Below, piece by piece: positions 1 to 7,011 of a stretch of DNA of 25,071 nucleotides. The notes under the pieces are model-generated. The model had not been told where the DNA came from and ran no database searches. It saw only the letters and a program-made list of their open reading frames with translations. Numbering within the stretch: the stretch's first letter is position 1; every line of letters starts with the position of its first letter. The DNA lies in NCBI GenBank assembly GCA_028694115.1, contig JAQUUB010000062.1:1-25071 (forward strand), read 5' to 3'. Origin of the DNA: Lachnospiraceae bacterium. GTDB lineage: Bacteria > Bacillota_A > Clostridia > Lachnospirales > Lachnospiraceae. A program made the position numbers and the translations under genes.

Positions 1-2
1 AA

Positions 3-131
3 TTTGGTTGTGGTGACTACATTATACACGAAATAGGGGGTCATTGCTTTTTTGATGCAAAAAGGTATGTAAACCCAGTAACTATAAGGTTTTATATAAA
101 AAAGAAGGTAGTATATTTGACACTACCCTGA
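3..131 (+). CDS. C-terminal end of an unidentified protein (cut by window edge)
   Basis: An open frame enters from the left edge and ends at a TGA at 129-131, giving 42 residues that contain HEIGGHCFFDAKRY. I do not recognise the family. It is followed 19 bases later by the acetyltransferase start, so it could be the previous gene of the same transcript. The stretch is short enough to be a chance open frame or gene debris. Confidence 0.3.
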   Translation, partial: FGCGDYIIHEIGGHCFFDAKRYVNPVTIRFYIKKKVVYLTLP

Positions 132-150
132 AATTTAAGGAGGAAGAAAT

Positions 151-696
151 ATGATTGAAACAGAAAGACTCCTATTGAGGGAATTCAGACTTGAGGACTT
201 TGATGCTCTGTTTAAAATCCTCTCGGACCCTGAAACCATGCAGCATTATCCAAAACCATTTGACCAGGAAAGAACAAAACGATGGATTGAATGGAATCTT
301 GAAAACTATGAGAAATATGGATTTGGATTATGGGCTGTTGTTTTAAAAGAAACAGATGAATTCATAGGTGACTGTGGGATAACAATGCAAATCATAGACG
401 GAGAATCTCTTCCGGAAATTGGATATCATATCAATAAGAAATACTGGAAAAAAGGATTTGGCAGTGAAGCGGCAAGAGCTGTAAGAGATTGGGCATTTGA
501 AAACACACAATTTAATTGTTTATATTCCTATATGAAGTATACAAATATTGGTTCCTATTCAACCGCAATATCCAATGGCATGACAAAGTTAAAAGAGTAT
601 CCAGATGAAAAAAATACGATTTCCTACGCCTATACCATAACTCGTGAAGAATGGGAAAAACGCAACGGGTGTAGAGATAAACACCAGAGCCGGTAG
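151..696 (+). CDS. GNAT family N-acetyltransferase (RimJ/RimL type)
   Basis: This 181-residue protein should transfer an acetyl group from acetyl-CoA to an amine, probably a protein N-terminus, small amine or antibiotic; the substrate cannot be read from the sequence. The N-terminus (ETERLLLREF, then a SDPETMQHYP segment near residue 30) is typical of the RimJ/RimL branch. The acetyl-CoA loop is KKGFGSEAA near residues 96-104, following an IGYHI strand. Start: ATG at 151 preceded by AAGGAGGAAG at good spacing. Oddity: about the last 14 codons lie in a 43-bp segment (656-698) that is nearly identical to the riboswitch segment before yjdF at 7498-7540. The native C-terminus may therefore have been replaced. 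The catalytic fold is complete, so activity is plausible. Confidence 0.9.
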   Translation: MIETERLLLREFRLEDFDALFKILSDPETMQHYPKPFDQERTKRWIEWNLENYEKYGFGLWAVVLKETDEFIGDCGITMQIIDGESLPEIGYHINKKYWKKGFGSEAARAVRDWAFENTQFNCLYSYMKYTNIGSYSTAISNGMTKLKEYPDEKNTISYAYTITREEWEKRNGCRDKHQSR

Positions 697-698
697 GT
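656..698 (+). repeat. Displaced copy of a yjdF-riboswitch segment
   Basis: A segment of 43 bases matches 7498-7540 with about five differences. Shared blocks include AAAAACGCAACG, TGTAGAGATA and ACCAGAGCCGGTAGGT. The 7498 copy leads into the yjdF gene; here the similarity stops abruptly at 699 and no yjdF follows. This copy also forms a small GGTGT/ACACC stem. The segment is translated as the end of the acetyltransferase, whose TAG stop sits inside GGTAGGT. It is best read as the 5' part of a second, truncated azaaromatic-type riboswitch left by rearrangement. Confidence 0.6.
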
Positions 699-714
699 TG
701 GATATGGATTATAG

Positions 715-951
715 GGAAAAGCTATTAACTGTGTCAAGAATACCGTTTTGCCTATTCAACGTGCACAATTTGAAGAATGTGGATGTAACTTGGATGAACA
801 ACATCGGAAATACGGCAACACAGATACATTTTTTGCCAGAATCATCGAGCCGGGGCATGTTTATGAAGTAGGCTATCCGAAGTGTGTTTGCCGTGATGTA
901 ATGTCTGGTAAATGCAAAAGTTCAATCAATAAAGAGTTCCAATGCCATTGA
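715..951 (+). pseudogene. Remnant of a cysteine-rich protein
   Basis: An open frame from 715 to the TGA at 949-951 encodes a coherent segment: ECGCNLDEQHRKYGN, then IIEPGHVYEVGYPKCVC, with several cysteines. It has no good ribosome binding site or ATG (only a TTG at 748). Conserved-looking sequence stops abruptly at the 937-962 hairpin. I infer the middle of a larger Clostridia protein of unknown role that probably used cysteines for metal binding or redox; the family name is not certain. Both ends are missing. Confidence 0.45.
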
Positions 952-962
952 AGGCATTGGAA
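937..962. repeat. Perfect 10-bp inverted repeat (hairpin)
   Basis: TTCCAATGCC and GGCATTGGAA flank a 6-base loop. It lies exactly where the Cys-rich remnant stops. There is no T-run on either side, so a classical terminator is unlikely; a small mobile-element end or junction scar is possible. Confidence 0.6.
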
Positions 963-1108
963 CCAGCGATGAGCGTATTGCAGCGATTGTAAATTTTACC
1001 CGGCTGGTGAAATAATCGCCCTCACGCACATGGGCAGCTTCCAACAGATACATGGTTTTATCATGCCTTCAAGTTTTGTATCAGCTTTTCTTGTATGGTT
1101 AAAGCCAT
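963..1108 (-). pseudogene. Broken small gene of unknown function
   Basis: On the minus strand a good ribosome binding site (AGGAGGGT) precedes an ATG at 1108. The frame reads MALTIQEKLIQNLKA and then hits TGA at 1061-1063. The +1 frame continues with MYLLEAAHVREGDYF and further to about 963. A single-base shift would join them into a short helical protein. I do not recognise the family, and this could be chance. Confidence 0.3.
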
Positions 1109-1149
1109 GCTATACCCTCCTGTTTACTGGAATTACAAACTGTGGTTTG

Positions 1150-1482
1150 TCATTCCCTACATATTGTATTTTCTAAAACAATCATTACTATAGCATCAAT
1201 CAGGATTATACCCAATGCAATATATACAAAAAATGACGGTAAAATATCTTTAAGTAGTCCCATAATTAATATAAGAATTGCTATAACAGCCATTCCAATG
1301 CCCACTGTTCTACAAAGCTTTTTCTCATTATATTTTCTCTTTTCTTCCTTGGAAGATGTATTATATCCTGCAATAAGGCAACCGCCATGTCCGGAAATCA
1401 GAATGGCAGAAAGTACGGTAAATATTAAAAACACAACATAAATAATCCAATCCGGACCAGTTAATAAATCTGCTAATTTCAT
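1150..1482 (-). CDS. DUF3784 family small membrane protein
   Basis: This 110-residue protein has three predicted membrane segments: residues about 10-30, 58-78 and 83-104. The family signature is visible between the first two: ISGHGGCLIAGYNT, then SKEEKRKYNEKKLCR, matching DUF3784 proteins common in Lachnospiraceae. Family function is unknown. Start: ATG at 1482 with GGAGGT on the minus strand about 10 bases upstream. It is transcribed alone, with a long leader to its right that may be structured (1515-1626). A second, diverged member lies at 20426-20836, so the window carries two. Confidence 0.85.
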   Translation of the reverse strand: MKLADLLTGPDWIIYVVFLIFTVLSAILISGHGGCLIAGYNTSSKEEKRKYNEKKLCRTVGIGMAVIAILILIMGLLKDILPSFFVYIALGIILIDAIVMIVLENTICRE

Positions 1483-1514
1483 TAATAGTGTACCTCCACA
1501 AATTATTTCGTGAA

Positions 1515-1626
1515 CAATCGGCGTCAGGACAGAGGGAAAAGCAGACTACACTTTTAGAGTATCTGCCCTTTCTTCTGGACTGCACACCGGTTTTCACCAA
1601 TTGAACTAAGTTGCGTCCTATTAGCC
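1515..1626 (-). promoter_or_regulatory. Candidate structured leader RNA of the DUF3784 gene
   Basis: Read on the minus strand, the leader contains closing AGGAC/GTCCT arms (1615-1619 with 1526-1530), a stem-loop ATTGG-TGAAAA-CCGGT whose G.U pairs work only in this orientation, a GCAGTCC element and a GCAGA-TAC / GTA-TCTGC stem (1541-1566). The AATAGG, GGTGAAAA-CC and GCAGTCC order resembles part of the cobalamin riboswitch core, but the CCGC-ACTGT and B12-box parts are not recognisable. Function is unproven; it could also be a decayed coding stretch. Confidence 0.3.
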
Positions 1627-1866
1627 AATACGCTATGGATTTTCAATCGTTCTCTTTCTTTTGATTTTACCAAATATATCAAGTCTTGTATATCTTTAAA
1701 TCAATTAATTACTGCTATTGAGCCCTTTTTCTGCATGACGAATAAACCTCCCATTATGAAGGCGCGTGCGATTATTCGTGTATAGTTGCCTCGCAGTCTG
1801 AACGATAAAAGATTTCCACCGCAAGCTTCACATTTACAGATATCTTTTTTATATAAAATCAGTAGT

Positions 1867-2055
1867 TTATCAGCAGTTGTCTTATTAGGTGCTTGTGATT
1901 GTACAGGAAAGGTGAAAAAGTATTGCAAAATGTGGGCTGCAAAAACTTCTTCACCTCTACACATTATTAAGAATGCAGCTCACTTTTCAAATGGAGATAA
2001 TGCTGAGCAGGTCAATTGGGAGATTGAGACGTTTATTGAGAACTGGAAATACTAG
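1867..2055 (+). pseudogene. C-terminal remnant of an alpha/beta hydrolase
   Basis: The frame ending at TAG 2053-2055 encodes the last strand-loop-helix of an alpha/beta hydrolase: VVLLGACDCTGKVKKYCKMW, then PLHIIKNAAHFSNGDN, where the His in NAAHFSN would be the catalytic-triad histidine. It finishes with a helix ending FIENW. The nucleophile elbow and the front half are absent upstream, where no homologous frame or ribosome binding site is seen. The gene is therefore truncated and presumed dead. A hairpin 88 bases downstream (2143-2166) may be its old terminator. Confidence 0.55.
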
Positions 2056-2142
2056 AAAAGCAGATTATAAATGGAAGATTAAAAGAAAAAATTAACTGTT
2101 TTCTTAGTTTGTGTCAATAAATTTAAATCTGCATTATATTAG

Positions 2143-2172
2143 ATGACAGGGAAGTTCTCCTGTCATTTTGAC
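2143..2172 (+). terminator. Probable intrinsic terminator
   Basis: ATGACAGG (2143-2150) pairs with CCTGTCAT (2159-2166), loop of 8, followed by a short T-run TTTT. It lies downstream of the hydrolase remnant on the plus strand. Confidence 0.45.
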
Positions 2173-2208
2173 ATTTCCCTTCATTTATTACAATAAAGTA
2201 ACTGTTCA

Positions 2209-2239
2209 ACAGGTCTGTGCATTTACTGCACAGACCTGT
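2209..2239. repeat. Perfect 13-bp inverted repeat
   Basis: ACAGGTCTGTGCA (2209-2221) and TGCACAGACCTGT (2227-2239) flank a 5-base loop. The stem is GC-rich for this region, but no T-run follows on either strand. It lies in an 820-base non-coding stretch with several other hairpins and no gene it obviously serves. Confidence 0.7.
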
Positions 2240-2388
2240 ACTAGAACCTTTAAATTATTAAGGTTAGAATCAATGAAGAAGTAAACGAAAAAGCAGCTTT
2301 GAATTTAACAATAAAACATATAAACAAAAAATGCTACCTTTTTATTTAGAAAGATAAGAGGTGGCAAGACATTGTATCAAAGACTACG

Positions 2389-2424
2389 CTAGCCATCGCA
2401 CCAGCGATTTGGTACAATAGCCAT
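2389..2424 (-). CDS. Possible 11-residue leader peptide
   Basis: On the minus strand an extended -10 (TGTTATAAT, hexamer 2476-2471) is followed by a strong ribosome binding site (AAAGGAGTT, about 2437-2429) and ATG at 2424. The frame MAIVPNRWCDG ends at TAG 2389-2391. All expression signals are in order, but nothing recognisable follows downstream. It may be a leader peptide or the truncated start of a lost gene. The AGGAGTTAT of the ribosome binding site is also one arm of the 2427-2496 inverted repeat. Confidence 0.3.
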   Translation of the reverse strand: MAIVPNRWCDG

Positions 2425-2426
2425 AG

Positions 2427-2496
2427 ATAACTCCTTTCAGGGTTTTGTTTAATTGTTTTTCGACAATTCAATTATAACATACCTGTGAGGAGTTAT
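2427..2496. repeat. Long imperfect hairpin
   Basis: ATAACTCCTttCAGG (2427-2441) pairs with CCTGtgAGGAGTTAT (2482-2496), 13 of 15 positions. Inside it AATTGT and ACAATT form a second, inner stem. The arrangement resembles a small non-autonomous mobile element or a structured RNA, but no target duplication was identified. Confidence 0.5.
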
Positions 2497-2515
2497 TCTA
2501 TTTTGAACAGTAAAA

Positions 2516-2553
2516 AAGCCTGTAAAAAAGGCTTGTGGCGTTTCGCAAACGCC
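2516..2553. repeat. Two adjacent short hairpins
   Basis: AAGCCT/AGGCTT (2516-2521, 2529-2534) is followed at once by GGCGTTT-CGC-AAACGCC (2537-2553), a 7-bp stem with a 3-base loop. They lie just beyond the 2427-2496 hairpin. Together the three could form one folded element. No downstream T-run. Confidence 0.5.
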
Positions 2554-2817
2554 TATTTAATTGAATTTGTGAGGGGAGAGTACCAGGTACACATGTGTAA
2601 AGAGATAGGATGCTGAATAAATACCATGATTTTGGAACATAATAAAACTATCCAATAACTGTTAAGAATAAGTAAGTTTTTGGAATTGAATCCAAGAACT
2701 ATTGAAAAGTAGCAAGTTTTTGGATATAATAAGAGAAACAATGAGGGCGATGCCATGCTCTGGCAGGATTGGATCACTATGGGAATAGCGGTGTCCTATG
2801 AAAGCAGGAGAATGGTT
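2554..2817. other. Non-coding stretch with nothing recognised
   Basis: Between the hairpin cluster and the 2818 hairpin I see no frame with a ribosome binding site or family resemblance on either strand. A minus-strand open frame of 74 codons is low-complexity and has no coding character. Confidence 0.5.
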
Positions 2818-2848
2818 CTCCCGGATGGCAGCAGTCTCCATCCGGGAG
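2818..2848 (-). terminator. Strong hairpin after the amino-sugar operon
   Basis: CTCCCGGATGG (2818-2828) and CCATCCGGGAG (2838-2848) form an 11-bp GC-rich stem with a 9-base loop, 31 bases past the stop of the minus-strand deacetylase gene. There is no T-run after it, so it may act as a 3'-end stabiliser or a poor terminator. Confidence 0.5.
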
Positions 2849-2878
2849 CAGTATAGTGTGACAGTGCCCTGGACTGCA

Positions 2879-3622
2879 TCAGATCATTAATGCTTCTACA
2901 AAACAATGCAAGTGCAGGGGACGCATAACTCGTAAGCCCTCGCCCAGATCAAAGCTTTTCTCCTCCGCCAAACGCAGGCTCTGCATTTTAAAGTACTGAC
3001 GGTATAATTCCAGTAATTCATCTGGCATCTGTGTTTTATGTGCTTTCATTGCCATAAATTTCTGATCAAATGTATTGGATACATCCACGATCTGATTGGG
3101 CTTGTTTGTAAAATAGAATCCAATTGCTTCTACCTGCCAGGGGTCCGTTCCTTCCGGATATTTTGCCAAATTACTGCTGATCGCCGCCTGCGCTGCTGCT
3201 CTGCCGGTTACGATATGGTCATAATGGGCTTCGTATTCAGACCATGGATCCGGACAAAAAATCATATCCGGCTGTATTGTTCGGATCACCTGTGCTATTT
3301 CTTTGGCCAATACCGGTATATCAGATAAGGATCCATCCTCCTTATCCATAAATTCAAAATGCTTTGCTCCTAAAACAGTTCCCGCTTCTATGGCTTCTTT
3401 GTGTCTCATTTGACGAAGGTTCTCTTTTTTCATCTGCGTATCTTCTGTTCCAAGGCTTCCATCTGTTACCGTTAAGTAATAGATATCACAGCCTTTTTCA
3501 GCCAGCAAGGCTATTGTTCCACCCATGCCTATTTCATTATCATCCGGATGCGGCTGAATACAGATAACCTTTCCCGCATTCACAATCTCTGGAATCTTCA
3601 TTAAATCCATAATTTCTGACAT
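2879..3622 (-). CDS. PIG-L/LmbE family deacetylase
   Basis: This 247-residue zinc deacetylase has the family motif PHPDDNE at 24-30 (His25 and Asp28 as zinc ligands, Asp27 as likely base) and the second histidine motif HYDH at 133-136. There is no signal peptide, so it acts in the cytoplasm. Characterised relatives remove N-acetyl groups from GlcNAc conjugates (MshB, BshB, diacetylchitobiose deacetylase). It is last in the operon, 17 bases after the symporter stop, behind an amino-sugar-type kinase. I infer that it deacetylates an imported N-acetylated sugar or glycoside before or after phosphorylation. A bacillithiol or mycothiol role is less likely given the neighbours. Start ATG at 3622 is preceded by an AGAAGGGG sequence. 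Confidence 0.87.
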   Translation of the reverse strand: MSEIMDLMKIPEIVNAGKVICIQPHPDDNEIGMGGTIALLAEKGCDIYYLTVTDGSLGTEDTQMKKENLRQMRHKEAIEAGTVLGAKHFEFMDKEDGSLSDIPVLAKEIAQVIRTIQPDMIFCPDPWSEYEAHYDHIVTGRAAAQAAISSNLAKYPEGTDPWQVEAIGFYFTNKPNQIVDVSNTFDQKFMAMKAHKTQMPDELLELYRQYFKMQSLRLAEEKSFDLGEGLRVMRPLHLHCFVEALMI

Positions 3623-3639
3623 TATTAAACCCCTTCTCT

Positions 3640-4962
3640 CTATTGATTATTTATTTTTGAACGTATTTTTACCAACTCTTCATTATTAAGCGTATAAAAC
3701 AAAATTGGTATAATTGCTAAAATAAAACAGATCATTGGCACCACATATATCATCAAACTGAATCCTATTTTAACAGGCTCCGTAGCAGTCATATTGTCTA
3801 CATATCCCATGATTGTCATTGAAACCCCAAGGATTGCCTTGGAAAATGTAGATCCAAGCTTATTTAAAAATGTATTCATGGAAAAAACCAGCCCCTCACC
3901 TCTAAAGCCCAATTTGTATTCAGAATAATCAATTGCATCCATAAGCATGGATGTACTGACAATTGTTGTAATTCCTGTAAAAGCGAAGCTTATACCTAAA
4001 AATACTAATCCTACCCCGGGACCGGCATTAACTACAAATGGTATTACGCTTGCAATCGCACCTGCAACGCATGCAGTGATAAATATTTTCTTTTTTTCAA
4101 ATTTCCTGATCAGCCCTGGAGAAATGGCCATGCCGAAAATCATACCAATCACAAGGCTCAGGCCCTGGTATGTAACATAGATGGAGCTGCCCCAGACATA
4201 CACAGCAAAGTACACCTGTACCACTTGGCGAATATTATTTACCATATTAATGGCCAAGAGTGTTATTAACAGAGCCTTTAATGGTTTATTGTCCAAAATT
4301 GTATGTATATTTCGTTTAAATGCTATCTTTTCTTTTGGCAATGCAATTCTTTCTCTTAAACACAGGCCACTTAAAATCATGAGAACAGCTCCAATTACTG
4401 CTACGATTGCTGCAGAAGCACCATATGCTCCGATGTTTCTTTCTCCTCCAAACAGATTTAAAAGAGAAACGCTTCCAACAGAAATTATAACCGTTCCAAT
4501 GGTACCACCAATCTTACCAAGAGTGACCATATTGTTTTTTTCATCTGAATCCCGTGTTACAACCGATGAAATAGCCCAGATCGGGATATCACACATGGTA
4601 TAAGACATCCCCCATAAAATATAGCAGATTGCAGCAATGATAATGGTTCCGCCTGCACTTCCTCCAAATTTACTGAAACATAAGATCGTTGTAATCGCAA
4701 TTATGCATGGACCAATCAGCAGATAGGGACGGAATTTCCCGATTCTCGTCTTTGTTTTGTCTGCAATAATTCCCATGATTGGGTCATTTACCGCATCCCA
4801 CAAGCTGGCAACCACCAGAAGTATCGTTACTGTCTGTGTTGGGATGTGCAATAAATCTGTAAAAAAGAACATTACATACATAGAAACAAAACTATATATC
4901 ATATTCTGACCTAATAAACTGGCTGTATAAACTGGTTTCTCTTTTTTTGTAAGTTTTTCCAT
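3640..4962 (-). CDS. GPH-family (MelB-like) sugar:cation symporter
   Basis: This 440-residue, twelve-helix major-facilitator protein belongs to the glycoside-pentoside-hexuronide:cation symporter family. The signature is clear: SLWDAVNDPIMG with Asp56 and Asp60 (cation and substrate site in MelB), then ADKTKTRIGKFRPY at residues 67-80. A second conserved loop, DAIDYSEYKLGFRGEG, lies near residue 340. It should import a glycoside or monosaccharide with Na+ or H+. It lies 3 bases downstream of the kinase stop and 17 upstream of the deacetylase, so it is translated from the same mRNA. The substrate is not predictable from the family; the neighbours suggest an N-acetyl amino sugar or its glycoside. 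Confidence 0.9.
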   Translation of the reverse strand: MEKLTKKEKPVYTASLLGQNMIYSFVSMYVMFFFTDLLHIPTQTVTILLVVASLWDAVNDPIMGIIADKTKTRIGKFRPYLLIGPCIIAITTILCFSKFGGSAGGTIIIAAICYILWGMSYTMCDIPIWAISSVVTRDSDEKNNMVTLGKIGGTIGTVIISVGSVSLLNLFGGERNIGAYGASAAIVAVIGAVLMILSGLCLRERIALPKEKIAFKRNIHTILDNKPLKALLITLLAINMVNNIRQVVQVYFAVYVWGSSIYVTYQGLSLVIGMIFGMAISPGLIRKFEKKKIFITACVAGAIASVIPFVVNAGPGVGLVFLGISFAFTGITTIVSTSMLMDAIDYSEYKLGFRGEGLVFSMNTFLNKLGSTFSKAILGVSMTIMGYVDNMTATEPVKIGFSLMIYVVPMICFILAIIPILFYTLNNEELVKIRSKINNQ

Positions 4963-4965
4963 CCT

Positions 4966-5904
4966 TTACCTGCTTTCCGGTCCATACATGATTTCAATCA
5001 ATTTTCTTCCTCCTTCTACCGGCGTACAAATCGGAATCTCATCTCCATCCTGCATGACTGCTTCCTTTATTTGTTCTATAAGATAGTTTTTTACTGCGTT
5101 CGCATATTCATTATTTCTTAAACATCCTCCTGCAAAGCCTATCTTCAGCTTCTCTTTATTCTGAATATGCATTTTTTTATAATTAGAATTTAATAACAGT
5201 GCCAGTGCTTTCGCACCCTCATCCAAAATTCTGTTTCTAAGCTTTCCTTCTGCTTCATCCAACAGGATTTTTGCCAATGCCGCAATTTGATCATAGCTGT
5301 CATAGGAGGTAACGATACCTGGCACATCCTCAAAGTTCTCTGCCCCAACGGTCTTTCTTACTTTATCGAACCAGTCTTCGTATGGGATACAGCCATCGCA
5401 ATACAATAGTGTATGTCTAATGGCTTCCATCCCCAGCCATTGTCCACTTCCCTGATCACTGATTCCATATCCCCAGCCACCTGTTCGTGTAATCATCCCC
5501 TTCTCGTCAATACCTATTACAATGGATCCGGTTCCGCTAATCAGAATCATTCCTGGTCTTTCGACTTTTGCATAAAAAGCCAGAACCGCATCATTGCATA
5601 AATAATATTCCTTTTTTACATTCCAATCGATATTCTCTATTATATTTTTGATCTGCAGTTCATCTTCTTTACTGTCACAACCGGAAATACCGAATATGCA
5701 GAATAACACATCCTCTTTATGGAAATCTAATCGTGATTTTATTTTTTCAAAGCCAGCGTGCATATTATTCTGTGCAATTTCAAACCCCACGGATTTAATA
5801 CTTGTGGATCCTGTCCGAACTCCAAATAATTCCTTTTTCTCCGGGGTAGAGATCATAAAATCTGTTTTTGTTCCTCCTCCATCCACAACTACATAATACT
5901 TCAA
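4966..5904 (-). CDS. BadF/BadG-type N-acetylglucosamine or glucosamine kinase
   Basis: This 312-residue ASKHA-fold kinase resembles NagK/GspK amino-sugar kinases. Visible motifs are the phosphate-1 loop VVDGGGTKTD at 6-15, the catalytic NDA at 104-106, the phosphate-2 loop GTGS at 124-127, GGWGYGISDQGSG in the sugar/adenosine region, and FAGG near residue 258. It should use ATP to make the 6-phosphate of glucosamine or GlcNAc. A variation from the common GDEGSG to SDQGSG may bear on specificity. The start (ATG 5904) follows the ROK regulator stop (5906) by one base, so translation is coupled. With a deacetylase in the operon, glucosamine is the more attractive substrate, but this is inference. 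Confidence 0.85.
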   Translation of the reverse strand: MKYYVVVDGGGTKTDFMISTPEKKELFGVRTGSTSIKSVGFEIAQNNMHAGFEKIKSRLDFHKEDVLFCIFGISGCDSKEDELQIKNIIENIDWNVKKEYYLCNDAVLAFYAKVERPGMILISGTGSIVIGIDEKGMITRTGGWGYGISDQGSGQWLGMEAIRHTLLYCDGCIPYEDWFDKVRKTVGAENFEDVPGIVTSYDSYDQIAALAKILLDEAEGKLRNRILDEGAKALALLLNSNYKKMHIQNKEKLKIGFAGGCLRNNEYANAVKNYLIEQIKEAVMQDGDEIPICTPVEGGRKLIEIMYGPESR

Positions 5905-5905
5905 T

Positions 5906-6991
5906 TTATATTTCCTCGCTTTCTATAATTCCGATCATTGGCACTGCATTATGCATACACAGCTCCAGGACACCACGCATACAGAAATCCTGAATATCCT
6001 TAAGTAGAACAAATTGAGGTCTATGATTCTCATCAACCTCCAGTTGATCTGCAATACTGTTTAAATCACTTTCTTCCAGCAAATTGCATTTTATAATAAT
6101 AATTCCGGGATCAACCATACATGTAATATTTCGTGATATGGCTGCTGCACATGATATTACTTTACTTTTCAGTGCTGTTCGTTCGGGCTCTCCCTTGCAG
6201 GCAGATAATTCCTTACAGACTTTTATATATTCCTTTTCCAATTCATAAGAATCACAGTTTTCATATATCTTTCTGCAATACAGATTTCCAATTTCACCTG
6301 CATAATTTGATGCGCCCTTAAAAATTTTTCTGTTAATTACCAATCCACAGCCTATGGCATTATCCAGATACAAAAAAGCAATATGGTCCGTTTGATTTCG
6401 ATACATCTCTCTGTATATACCCCATGCAGCAAGATTAATATCATTTTCCACACTAACAAGACATTCAAATCGTGTTTCCAGGATTGTTGTAAGATTTACG
6501 CCTTCCAGTGCTGGTAATTCTGGAATATTTGATATTAATCCGTCATCTACTACTCCAGGCACGCCAATGCCAATTCCTGCTAACGGAATATCCTCTGCTT
6601 TCACAAGCAGCATTTCAATACAGAGGATCATCTCATCCTCATTAAACTTCGAATCTACCTTCACGGAGCATTCAAAAATTTTGTCTCCTAAAGCATTCGA
6701 AATACTACAACTGAAACTGTTATTGTTATAAAACATTGAAAAAAAACAGTACTGGAATTTATTAATGGAGTACTTTTCTGCTGTTCTTCCACCTGTTGAT
6801 GCTCCCTGTCCCAAAGAAACGATTCTTTTTTCTTTCTCAAGCGTTTCAACTACTTTTCCAACCGTAACCAGGCTTAATCCTGTAATCCTGCTAATCTCTG
6901 GTTTGGTAATTGTTCCATTTTTTCTTATGATGCTTTCAACAAGTTCCTGATTTAACACACGTAAATCATGTGGCTTCCCTACTGCGTTCAT
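5906..6991 (-). CDS. ROK family transcriptional repressor (NagC/XylR type)
   Basis: This 361-residue protein joins an N-terminal winged helix (about 14-62, with TKPEISRITGLSLVTVGKVV) to a ROK sugar-kinase-like domain. The domain keeps a sugar-binding element, VENDINLAAWGIYRE, and the GVPGVVDDG loop. It lacks a convincing DxGxT ATP motif (the position reads FSMFYNN) and has only two of the usual zinc cysteines (YCRKIYENC), so it should sense rather than phosphorylate sugar. It is the first gene of the operon. Start ATG 6991 has AAGGAGGATTC just upstream. It probably represses its own operon through the 32-bp palindrome at 7012-7043, released by the transported sugar or its phosphate. Confidence 0.9.
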   Translation of the reverse strand: MNAVGKPHDLRVLNQELVESIIRKNGTITKPEISRITGLSLVTVGKVVETLEKEKRIVSLGQGASTGGRTAEKYSINKFQYCFFSMFYNNNSFSCSISNALGDKIFECSVKVDSKFNEDEMILCIEMLLVKAEDIPLAGIGIGVPGVVDDGLISNIPELPALEGVNLTTILETRFECLVSVENDINLAAWGIYREMYRNQTDHIAFLYLDNAIGCGLVINRKIFKGASNYAGEIGNLYCRKIYENCDSYELEKEYIKVCKELSACKGEPERTALKSKVISCAAAISRNITCMVDPGIIIIKCNLLEESDLNSIADQLEVDENHRPQFVLLKDIQDFCMRGVLELCMHNAVPMIGIIESEEI

Positions 6992-7011
6992 GAATCCTCC
7001 TTCATTACCGT

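Noticed and set aside
107..127. GGTAGT/ACTACC hairpin before the acetyltransferase
   Set aside because: Only six pairs with a 9-base loop and no T-run; also overlaps the ribosome-site region. Too weak to call a terminator or attenuator.
1701..1964. Minus-strand frame with CxxC (CKCEACGGN)
   Set aside because: It lies opposite the hydrolase remnant, which shows real homology on the plus strand; a single CxxC is not enough.
2553..2777. Open frame of 74 codons on the minus strand
   Set aside because: No ribosome site, low-complexity hydrophobic sequence, no family resemblance; surrounded by hairpins.
4181..4603. Plus-strand frame of 140 codons
   Set aside because: Antisense to the GPH symporter; no ribosome site or domain.
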